Shown here in pieces: positions 5,517 through 11,518 of a DNA stretch of 11,518 bases. The notes beneath the pieces are model-generated. The model worked only from the letters and a program-made list of their open reading frames with translations, searched no databases and had not been told where the DNA came from. Position numbers and translations under genes: made by a program. Origin of the DNA: Candidatus Sumerlaeota bacterium (GTDB lineage: Bacteria > Sumerlaeota > Sumerlaeia > JAFGJS01); NCBI GenBank assembly GCA_016928995.1, contig JAFGJS010000055.1, positions 1 to 11,518 on the forward strand, read 5' to 3'. How positions within the stretch are numbered: the first letter of the stretch is position 1; every line of letters begins with the position of its first letter.

Positions 5517-6817
5517 GGATTCTGCAGATCACTCCCGGCACAGGCGGGTTTCATTGCGGCAATTGCATCCGCGACAACATGCTCGTGCATGAGTTGCGCG
5601 CGCTGGGACATGACGCGGTCATGGCGCCGTTGTATCTGCCATTGATCACGGATGAGGCGATCCTGACCGACGGGATGCCGATGTTTTTCGGCGGCGTTAA
5701 TGTGTATTTGCAGCAGAAGTTTTCCCTCTTCCGCCATACGCCGCGATGGATCGACCGTGTTTTCGACGCGCAATGGCTCCTGCGCGGCGTGGCGAAAAAG
5801 GCGGGGATGACCGAGGCGCACGAACTCGGCGAGATGACGTTTTCCATGATCCGCGGCGAGCATGGCAATCAGGCCAAGGAGCTGCGCCGCATGATCGATT
5901 GGCTTCAGGCGCATGAGCAGCCGTTCGATGTGGTGAATCTTTCCAATGCGCTGCTGATCGGCATGGCGCGCGAGCTCCGCGAGCGGCTGAAGATTCCTGT
6001 GCTCTGCACGCTGCAAGGGGAAGACACGTTCATCGACGCGCTGGGAGAGCCGTGGACCCGGCGCGTGTGGGACGAGTTGAGTGTTCGCGCCGCTGAAGCC
6101 GATGGCTTGGTTTCCATCAGCGAGTATTATGCGCATGCCATGCGCGAGCGCTTGGGCGAGGCCGTCGCGGAAAAAATCCGCGTGGTCCATAATGGCGTGG
6201 CGATGCACGGACATGAGCCGGCCGCGGCGCCGCCTGATCCGCCGGCAATCGGTTATCTCGCGCGTTTCTGCGAGCCCAAGGGCATCGGCATGTTCGTCGA
6301 TGCGTTCATTGAACTGAAGCGCGACCCGGCGTATGATCATGTGCGCATGCGCGCGGCGGGCGCGATGACTCCAGCCGACGAGCCGCTCGTGGCGGAGCTC
6401 AAGCAAAAACTCGCCTCCAACGGCTTGCTGGAGCATGCCGAATTTCTGCCGAACGTCAGCCGCGACGAAAAAATGCGCTTCCTGCAATCCATCAGTTTGC
6501 TTAGCGTGCCCGCTTTGTATGGCGAGGCGTTCGGGCTGTATGTGATCGAAGCGCTGGCCTCCGGCGCGCCTGTTGTGCAACCGAAGCATGCGTCCTTTCC
6601 GGAATTGATCGCGGCCACGGATGGCGGTTGGATCTACGGCGACCTGACCGCAAGCGGTCTGGCCGAGGCGTGGAAGCAGGCGCTCAGCGATCCGGCGGAG
6701 TTGCGCCGCCGCGGTTTGGCCGGACGCGAAGCGGCGTTGAAAAAATTCAGTTCCGCGCAAATGGCGCAAGGCGTACTGGAAACATTCAATGCGGCGATTG
6801 AGCATTACCGTCGCTGA
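5513..6817 (+). CDS. Family 4 glycosyltransferase (GT-B fold) with N-terminal CGNC motif
   Basis: A 434-residue, probably cytoplasmic enzyme. It begins MRILQITPGTGGFHCGNCIR, with a glycine-rich first loop and Cys15/Cys18 followed by RDN. I recall this CGxCxRDN opening from a subset of GT4 proteins in environmental bacteria. The C-terminal half has IGYLARFCEPKG, the VxxGxxR-like strand that opens the nucleotide-sugar domain, and the EX7E motif of retaining GT-B enzymes: Glu338 in GEAFG and Glu346 in IEALASGAPVV. The expected reaction is transfer of a sugar from a nucleotide-sugar donor to a glycan, lipid or protein; donor and acceptor cannot be read from sequence. The ATG at 5513 overlaps the upstream stop as ATGA with GGAAGGG nearby. 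An in-frame start at 5477 would lie inside the propeller gene and is not preferred. The ABC ATPase gene starts 21 bases after its stop. Confidence 0.9.
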   Translation: MRILQITPGTGGFHCGNCIRDNMLVHELRALGHDAVMAPLYLPLITDEAILTDGMPMFFGGVNVYLQQKFSLFRHTPRWIDRVFDAQWLLRGVAKKAGMTEAHELGEMTFSMIRGEHGNQAKELRRMIDWLQAHEQPFDVVNLSNALLIGMARELRERLKIPVLCTLQGEDTFIDALGEPWTRRVWDELSVRAAEADGLVSISEYYAHAMRERLGEAVAEKIRVVHNGVAMHGHEPAAAPPDPPAIGYLARFCEPKGIGMFVDAFIELKRDPAYDHVRMRAAGAMTPADEPLVAELKQKLASNGLLEHAEFLPNVSRDEKMRFLQSISLLSVPALYGEAFGLYVIEALASGAPVVQPKHASFPELIAATDGGWIYGDLTASGLAEAWKQALSDPAELRRRGLAGREAALKKFSSAQMAQGVLETFNAAIEHYRR

Positions 6818-6838
6818 TTCGAGATCGGACGGAGCATC

Positions 6839-7549
6839 ATGAGCGCTGACGAACAACCCATCCTGCAACTCATCGGCCTCCACAAGGAATATCCCGGCGC
6901 GGTTGAACCGCAAGTGGTCTTGCGCGGATTGGACGCGGCTTTTGCGCGCGGCGAATCCGTCGCCATCGTCGGACCGTCGGGCTGCGGTAAGAGCACGTTG
7001 CTGCATATCGCCGGCACGCTGGATGAACCGACTTCCGGGCGAGTGGTGATTGGCGGTCGTGATACATCGAAACTTACCGAACAAGAGCTCGCCCGTCTGC
7101 GCAACCGGAACATCGGCATGGTGTTTCAGGATCATCACCTGCTGCCGCAGTGCACGGCGCTGGAAAACGCCTTGCTGCCGTCGATTGTTTTTCGCGACAG
7201 CGCCGCTGACGAATCGCCGAAGGATCGGGCGATGCGTTTGCTGGATCGCGCCGGACTGGCGGAGCACGCGCATAAATTGCCGGGTCAGCTTTCCGGCGGA
7301 GAGCGTCAGCGCGTGGCGCTTGTGCGCGCATTGATCAACCAGCCGGACATCGTGCTGGCCGATGAGCCGACCGGGGCGCTCGATCGCGAGACCGCGCGGC
7401 GCATGATGGAATTGCTCGCGGAGTTGCATCGCGAGGAAAAGGCGACGTTGATCGTGGTGACGCATGCGCGGGAGCATGCGCGCATGCTGGACCGCACTTT
7501 GGAATTGCGCGATGGAACGCTCGTTCCCGCGCCGGAGGACTCGCGATGA
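6839..7549 (+). CDS. ABC transporter ATP-binding protein (LolD/MacB type)
   Basis: A complete 236-residue nucleotide-binding domain: Walker A GPSGCGKST (45-53), Q-loop Gln97 in GMVFQDHHLLP, signature LSGGERQRVAL (151-161), Walker B with DEPTGALD (VLADEP, catalytic Glu176), and H-loop His209 in VVTHA. The HLLPQCTALENALLP region is characteristic of the LolD/MacB/FtsE group, whose members power envelope processes (lipoprotein release, MacB-type export, peptidoglycan hydrolase control) by mechanotransmission rather than by opening a classical channel. GGAG lies 4 bases before the ATG. The gene overlaps the permease gene by 4 bases (ATGA), so the two almost certainly form one transporter. The ATPase should dimerise at the cytoplasmic face of the permease. 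Confidence 0.96.
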   Translation: MSADEQPILQLIGLHKEYPGAVEPQVVLRGLDAAFARGESVAIVGPSGCGKSTLLHIAGTLDEPTSGRVVIGGRDTSKLTEQELARLRNRNIGMVFQDHHLLPQCTALENALLPSIVFRDSAADESPKDRAMRLLDRAGLAEHAHKLPGQLSGGERQRVALVRALINQPDIVLADEPTGALDRETARRMMELLAELHREEKATLIVVTHAREHARMLDRTLELRDGTLVPAPEDSR

Positions 7550-10500
7550 GCGCATGGCGCCTCATCCTGCGCGGACTTCAGCATTACTGGCGCTCGCAGC
7601 TGGCGGTGTCCATCGGCTGCGCGCTCGCGGCCATGACGCTGACCGGATCGTTGCTGGTCGGCGATTCCGTGCGCGGCAGTCTGGACGCGCAGGCGCGAGA
7701 GCGCGTGGGCGAATGGCAGCTGGCGCTGTTCGGGCGCGACCGGTTTTTTCAAGCGCAACGAGCGGATGAATTGTCCGGGGCGCTCGGCCGCAAAACGGCG
7801 CCTGCGCTGATGCTGCGCGGCATCGTGAGCAATCAGGACCGCACGCAGCGCGTCAATGGCGTGAACGTTTTGGGCGTGGACGAAAGCTTTTCTCCGCAGG
7901 CGCATGGCTTCCGTATCAATGCGCAACTCGCCCGTCGTTTGCACATCGGCTTCAAAGACATCACCGAGCCGCAAGCCTTGCTGCGCGTGGAAAATCCATC
8001 GCCGGTTTCCGGCGATTCGCTGGCCGCGTCCGTCGAGGATTTTTCCATCGCGGAGAATGTCGCCATTGCCGGCGCACGCTCATCCGCTGAGGGCGGCGCA
8101 TTCAGCCTGAATTCCGGTCAGGGCGCGCCGGAAAATTTATTTGCGCCGTTGGATTGGCTGCAAAGCAAAACGCATCAGGCCGGACGCGCGAACTTGTTGC
8201 TGGTAGAGTATCAACCGGACGCGCCGTTGAGCGCGGAACAAGCCAACGCCGCGCTGGATCAGCTCTTCACGCTGGAAGACGCCGCGCTTGAATTGCGCCA
8301 GCTTGGCGACCAGCTGGAATTGCGTTCGTCGCGCATCTTCATCGATCCGCCGCTGGCCCAGGCAGCGGAGCAGGCTTGCCCCGGCGCCACGCCATACCTC
8401 ACGTATTTTGTCAATTCGCTCCGTGCCAATAAGCGCGACACGCCGTATTCGATGGTCAGCGCGCTGCCCATCGGCGCCCTGAAGCGCGAGGCCGGTCTTG
8501 AGGAGCTTGCGCCGGACGAAATCGTGATCAGTCAATGGCTGGCCGACGACTTGCAGGCGGCGCCGGGCGACGCGCTCACGCTGGAGTATTACGTGATGGC
8601 CGATAACCGGCGGCTCGAAACGCAAACGCGGGCGTTCACGGTCAAAGCCGTGCTGCCGGCGGATCATCGGCTGGCCGATCCGGAGTTGATGCCGCCGTTT
8701 CCCGGGCTGGACGACGCGGAAAGTTGCAGCGACTGGGCGCCGGGATTTCCCATCGACCTGGATCGCATTCGGGACAAAGACGAGGACTATTGGGATGCGC
8801 ATCGAGGCGCGCCGAAGGCCTGGATCGCGCTGGAGACCGGGCGCGAAATCTGGGGGAATCGTTATGGCGATGTCACCGCGTTGCGCTGGGATGCAGGCGC
8901 TGCGCCGCTGGATGAATTGCGCGGCAAAATCGATAGCGCGATCCATCCCGCGATGGTTGGCTTGCAGTTTTTCGATTTCCGCGAGTCGGCGCTGGCGGCC
9001 AGCGCGGAGTCGATGGATTTCGGCGGTCTGTTCATCAGCCTTGGTTTTTTTCTGATTGCCGCAGCTCTGATCTTGGCCGGGCTGCTGTTCAGCTTCGCCG
9101 TCCGCCGCCGATCGCCGGAGTTCGGCCTGCTGATGGCGCTTGGATTCAGCGGCAAACGCGCGGCGCGTTTGATGCTGCTGGAGGGCTTAGGCGGCGCGGT
9201 TTTTGGCGCGCTCATCGGCGTGGGACTCGGCGCGGCGTATTGCCGGATCATCATCGCCGCGCTCAATGGCGCGTGGAGCGGCGCCGTGGGGCAGACGCCG
9301 CTGGCGTATCATGGCGCCTCCGCGTCGCTGGGCATCGGCTTCATCGCGTCATTGCTGGCCGGAACGCTGCCGCTTTGGCTGGTGACGCGCAACTTGTCAC
9401 GTCGGCCAGCGAAGCAACTCATGCAACTCGGCTCGCAAAGCGAGTCCATTGGAGCTCACACCGGCAAACGCAAGCGCTGGCCTTTGCTGCTGGCGGTTGT
9501 TTTGCTTGTCATCGCAGTGGCGTCTTCCGCGATTTCACCTGGGTCGGGCGCGGAAGCCGGGGCGTATTTTTTTCTTGCGGGCGTCTGTGTGCTCGCCGCT
9601 CTGCTGATCTTCATGCACAGGCTGATTTTGGCGACGCCTCATGCGATGAACGATCCGCGTCCTTCGCTCATGCGCCTTGGCGTGGGATCGGCGTCGCGGA
9701 GAGCCGGACGCAGCGCGGCCAGCGCCGGCATTCTGGCGTGCGGCGTGTTTCTCGTGTTCGCCGTCGGCGCCAACCGGCAGAGCGCATTGACCGATGCGGA
9801 CGATCCAGCCTCAGGCACGGGCGGCTTCGCGCTCTACGGTGAATCCGCGCTGCCGGTGTATCACGATCTGAATAGCGCGGAGGGGCGCGACTTTTTTGGA
9901 CTCAATGCGAAAGCGCTCGAAGGGGCGCGGGTGATTGCTTTGCGCCTGCATGAAGGCGACGACGCGAGTTGTCTGAATCTGAATCGCGCGCAACAGCCGC
10001 GTTTGCTGGGCGTGGATCCGGCGGCTTTGAAGGGGCGCTTCACCTTCGCGCAAACGCTGGATGGCGCGCCGATGGATTGGGATGCGCTGAATTTTGACGC
10101 CGGACCGCAAACCGTCGCCGCCGTGGGCGATGCGAATTCCGTCAAGTGGATCCTTGGTCAGAAACTTGGCGGCCGTTTGCGCTATGTGGACAGCCGGGGT
10201 CAGGAGTTCGACGTTGTGATCGTTGGACTGCTGAGCAAGTCGCTGTTGCAGGGCAGCCTGTTGATTGCCGAGAGCAAGTTCACCCAGCGCTTTCAGAATT
10301 CCGCAGGATACAAGATGTTCTTAATCGACACGCCGTCGAATCACGCGGGCGCCGTGGCGAAGGAATTGACGCGCGCCCTTTCGGACAAGGGCATGGAACT
10401 GCGACCGGCGTACGAGCGGCTGGCGGAAATCCAGTCCGTGGAGAACACCTACCTGGCAATCTTCCTCGCCTTTGGCTGGCTCGCTTTGCTGCTGGGCGGC

Positions 10501-10827
10501 GTTGGTTTTGGCGTGGTGGCCCTGCGCAATCTGGAAGAGCGCGAAGGCGAGCTGGCGTTGATGCGCGCCGTGGGTTTTTCGTGCGGACAGCTGCGCCTCA
10601 TGGCGCTGAGCGAATACGGCGCGCTGCTGGCGCTGGGCGTGATTTGCGGCGCAATTGCGGCGGCGCTGTCCGTCTGGCCCGCGATCAGCGCACCCGGCGC
10701 GCATGTGGAAATTGCGCCGCTGTTGATGCAGGCAGCGTCGATTTTTTTCATCGGCATCGTCGCTATTCTCTTCGCCGTGGAACTGGCCCTTCGTCGTCCG
10801 TTGCAAAACGCCCTTCGCCGCGAATAA
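7546..10827 (+). CDS. Large double-FtsX (MacB/LolC-like) ABC transporter permease
   Basis: 1093 residues with about ten membrane segments, estimated by eye: TM1 18-41, TM2 496-520, TM3 542-566, TM4 595-613, TM5 645-663, TM6 673-695, TM7 725-742, TM8 969-993, TM9 1024-1044 and TM10 1064-1082. Two FtsX units are recognisable by their coupling-helix patterns, SPEFGLLMALGFSGKRAARL (after TM2) and EGELALMRAVGFSCGQLRLM (after TM8). Large extracytoplasmic domains follow TM1 (about 455 residues) and TM7 (about 225 residues). MacB or LolC have four segments and 400-650 residues; this is a two-in-one polypeptide, so a monomer could replace the usual permease dimer. That stoichiometry is an inference. 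The first external domain is much larger than the second. The cargo is unknown; lipoprotein, lipid, peptide or complex export are all possible. ATGA overlap with the ATPase gene supports a single transporter. No clear terminator follows. Confidence 0.92.
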   Translation: MSAWRLILRGLQHYWRSQLAVSIGCALAAMTLTGSLLVGDSVRGSLDAQARERVGEWQLALFGRDRFFQAQRADELSGALGRKTAPALMLRGIVSNQDRTQRVNGVNVLGVDESFSPQAHGFRINAQLARRLHIGFKDITEPQALLRVENPSPVSGDSLAASVEDFSIAENVAIAGARSSAEGGAFSLNSGQGAPENLFAPLDWLQSKTHQAGRANLLLVEYQPDAPLSAEQANAALDQLFTLEDAALELRQLGDQLELRSSRIFIDPPLAQAAEQACPGATPYLTYFVNSLRANKRDTPYSMVSALPIGALKREAGLEELAPDEIVISQWLADDLQAAPGDALTLEYYVMADNRRLETQTRAFTVKAVLPADHRLADPELMPPFPGLDDAESCSDWAPGFPIDLDRIRDKDEDYWDAHRGAPKAWIALETGREIWGNRYGDVTALRWDAGAAPLDELRGKIDSAIHPAMVGLQFFDFRESALAASAESMDFGGLFISLGFFLIAAALILAGLLFSFAVRRRSPEFGLLMALGFSGKRAARLMLLEGLGGAVFGALIGVGLGAAYCRIIIAALNGAWSGAVGQTPLAYHGASASLGIGFIASLLAGTLPLWLVTRNLSRRPAKQLMQLGSQSESIGAHTGKRKRWPLLLAVVLLVIAVASSAISPGSGAEAGAYFFLAGVCVLAALLIFMHRLILATPHAMNDPRPSLMRLGVGSASRRAGRSAASAGILACGVFLVFAVGANRQSALTDADDPASGTGGFALYGESALPVYHDLNSAEGRDFFGLNAKALEGARVIALRLHEGDDASCLNLNRAQQPRLLGVDPAALKGRFTFAQTLDGAPMDWDALNFDAGPQTVAAVGDANSVKWILGQKLGGRLRYVDSRGQEFDVVIVGLLSKSLLQGSLLIAESKFTQRFQNSAGYKMFLIDTPSNHAGAVAKELTRALSDKGMELRPAYERLAEIQSVENTYLAIFLAFGWLALLLGGVGFGVVALRNLEEREGELALMRAVGFSCGQLRLMALSEYGALLALGVICGAIAAALSVWPAISAPGAHVEIAPLLMQAASIFFIGIVAILFAVELALRRPLQNALRRE

Positions 10828-10878
10828 AGCCGCGCCCGAATGTAAAAAAAGCATCTGCCAATGACGCGATCATTCCCC

Positions 10879-10907
10879 TTGACTTTCATCGGGGCGCTTC
10901 TTAAAGG
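10879..10907 (+). promoter_or_regulatory. Possible promoter for the ykgJ-like gene
   Basis: TTGACT (10879-10884), a 17-base spacer, then TAAAGG (10902-10907). The -35 is good and the -10 is poor, so this is tentative. Position and strand suit the gene at 10959, which lies 131 bases past the permease stop. Confidence 0.25.
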
Positions 10908-10910
10908 AAT

Positions 10911-10942
10911 CGCGAAAATTCATTGCTGAATTCAATTTCGCG
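10911..10942 (+). promoter_or_regulatory. Leader hairpin just upstream of the ykgJ Shine-Dalgarno
   Basis: CGCGAAA (10911-10917) pairs with TTTCGCG (10936-10942), and inside it ATTCA (10918-10922) pairs with TGAAT (10927-10931). The loop is TTGC and there is a four-base bulge, TCAA. It ends 3 bases before AAGGGG (10946-10951), the ribosome site of the next gene. No T-run follows, so it is not a simple terminator. It may stabilise the transcript or affect initiation. Confidence 0.45.
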
Positions 10943-10958
10943 CAAAAGGGGTTCGTCC

Positions 10959-11336
10959 ATGAAGTCGAATCCTTGCCTGTTGTGCGGCGCTTGCTGTGCT
11001 TATTACCGCGCCTCCTTTTATTGGGCGGAAGCTGACGATGCCACGCCCGGCGGCGTGCCCGTGAACCTGACGCAACAGCTCACTCCGATGCGGCGGGCGA
11101 TGATCGGGACGTTAGGCTCCAAGCCGCGCTGCATCGCGCTGCAAGGCGAAATCGGCGTCTCCGTGCATTGCTCGATCTATCCGCAACGCGCTTCGGTCTG
11201 CCGCGCATTCGACGCGTCCTGGATCAAAGATGTCCCGAACGAACGCTGCGACAAGGCGCGCCTGACGCATGGCCTGCTTCCGTTGCGACCAGAAGATTGG
11301 CGCGATCCGGACGATGAATTCAGACCTGCGGCTTAA
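10959..11336 (+). CDS. ykgJ: YkgJ family cysteine-cluster (putative zinc/iron-chelating) protein
   Basis: A 125-residue soluble protein with eight cysteines: C6, C9, C12 and C13 in [10 protein letters not shown], then C58, C71, C81 and C97. It follows the YkgJ pattern closely: [22 protein letters not shown], a central [35 protein letters not shown] and NERCDKAR. These proteins are annotated as metal-chelating on the basis of the cysteine cluster; the biochemical role is not established. The resemblance to enterobacterial and other proteobacterial YkgJ, recalled from memory, is high for an organism with this gene mix, so lateral transfer is conceivable. A TTG at 10923 would extend the frame by 12 residues. 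The ATG at 10959 is chosen because AAGGGG lies 7 bases before it and the family motif begins at once. It stands apart from the ABC operon and is probably transcribed separately. Confidence 0.93.
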   Translation: MKSNPCLLCGACCAYYRASFYWAEADDATPGGVPVNLTQQLTPMRRAMIGTLGSKPRCIALQGEIGVSVHCSIYPQRASVCRAFDASWIKDVPNERCDKARLTHGLLPLRPEDWRDPDDEFRPAA

Positions 11337-11378
11337 GCAAGGACGATGTGATATCGCGGATTTTTTCTATAGCATAAA

Positions 11379-11416
11379 AACAATTGCCAATTGTCGATTG
11401 ACAATTGGCAATTGTT
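11379..11416. repeat. Perfect 17-bp inverted repeat with 4-base loop, built of AATTG heptamers
   Basis: Bases 11379-11395 and 11400-11416 are exact reverse complements separated by GATT. The same stretch also reads as heptamers CAATTGC, CAATTGT, CGATTGA, CAATTGG and CAATTGT. On the minus strand the stem is followed by a run of five Ts (two of them inside the stem), so it could terminate a leftward gene beyond the window. On the plus strand no T-run follows, so it is not a standard terminator for ykgJ. Confidence 0.8.
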
Positions 11417-11432
11417 GCGAAGGAAACCCTTC

Positions 11433-11518
11433 GTTATTGCGTTATTGCGTTATTGCGTTATTGCGTTATTGCGTTATTGCGTTATTGCGTTATTGCGTTA
11501 TTGCGTTATTGCGTTATT
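11433..11518 (+). repeat. Perfect 8-bp tandem array (GTTATTGC), cut by the window edge
   Basis: Ten identical GTTATTGC units plus six bases of an eleventh run without interruption to the last base, so the true length is unknown. Lack of any divergence suggests recent expansion or continual slippage. The unit length is not a multiple of three, and no gene in the window extends into it. Confidence 0.95.

Noticed and set aside
5447-7555. 702-codon minus-strand frame opposite the glycosyltransferase and ATPase genes
   Set aside because: It lies antisense to two genes with complete catalytic motifs. Its own product is rich in His, Arg and Gln with no domain pattern, as expected from the complement of GC-biased codons.
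11343-11369. Possible terminator after the ykgJ-like gene (CGAT/ATCG then six Ts)
   Set aside because: The stem is only 4 bp and three bases separate it from the T-run, which is too weak to call.
11433-11518. CRISPR array
   Set aside because: Units are 8 bp with no spacers, so this is a simple tandem repeat.

Overview
This is bacterial chromosomal DNA, GC-rich in its genes and AT-rich in the gaps, with no plasmid, phage or insertion-sequence genes. The gene mix points to a Gram-negative environmental bacterium of the PVC/FCB or candidate-phylum type (Planctomycetota, Verrucomicrobiota, Lentisphaerota, Sumerlaeota, Hydrogenedentota or similar). The clues are secreted beta-propeller proteins opening with DWPSWRGPNLDG, a pilin-like protein ending in a GTISAGDI-type tail, an LPP20-type lipoprotein, and gaps full of short periodic repeats. 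The phylum is an inference from memory of such families, not a database result.

Left part (1-1850) is all on the minus strand. Reading leftwards it holds a lipoprotein with two LPP20-like units (1017-1850), a Maf/YhdE-type nucleotide pyrophosphatase (306-932), and the first 69 codons of an unrecognised AT-rich gene that runs off the window at base 1 (start at 209). A 22-bp inverted pair of REP-like palindromes sits between the lipoprotein gene and maf, ending 8 bases from the maf start codon.

The middle gap (1851-2388) is a divergent intergenic region without a convincing gene. It carries three families of 8-9-bp periodic repeats. A secreted PQQ-like beta-propeller gene (2389-3594) follows.

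After a 122-base gap containing a degenerate 7-bp periodic repeat comes a tightly packed plus-strand cluster, probably one operon (3717-10827). It encodes a type IV pilin/type II secretion-like prepilin, a second exported eight-bladed beta-propeller, a GT4 glycosyltransferase with an N-terminal CGNCxRDN motif, a LolD/MacB-type ABC ATPase, and a 1093-residue double FtsX/MacB-type permease. Two junctions are ATGA overlaps and one is directly abutting. The set suggests an envelope function that combines a surface or secreted pilin-like protein, exported propellers, glycan synthesis and an envelope ABC transporter. That functional link is inferred only from gene order.

The right end has a YkgJ-family cysteine-cluster protein (10959-11336) behind its own leader hairpin. 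It is followed by a perfect 17-bp inverted repeat with a heptamer rhythm, then a perfect 8-bp tandem array (10.75 copies) that continues past the window edge. No tRNA, rRNA or CRISPR was seen. The strongest unexplained signal is the recurrence of 7-9-bp periodic repeats in most of the larger gaps between genes.
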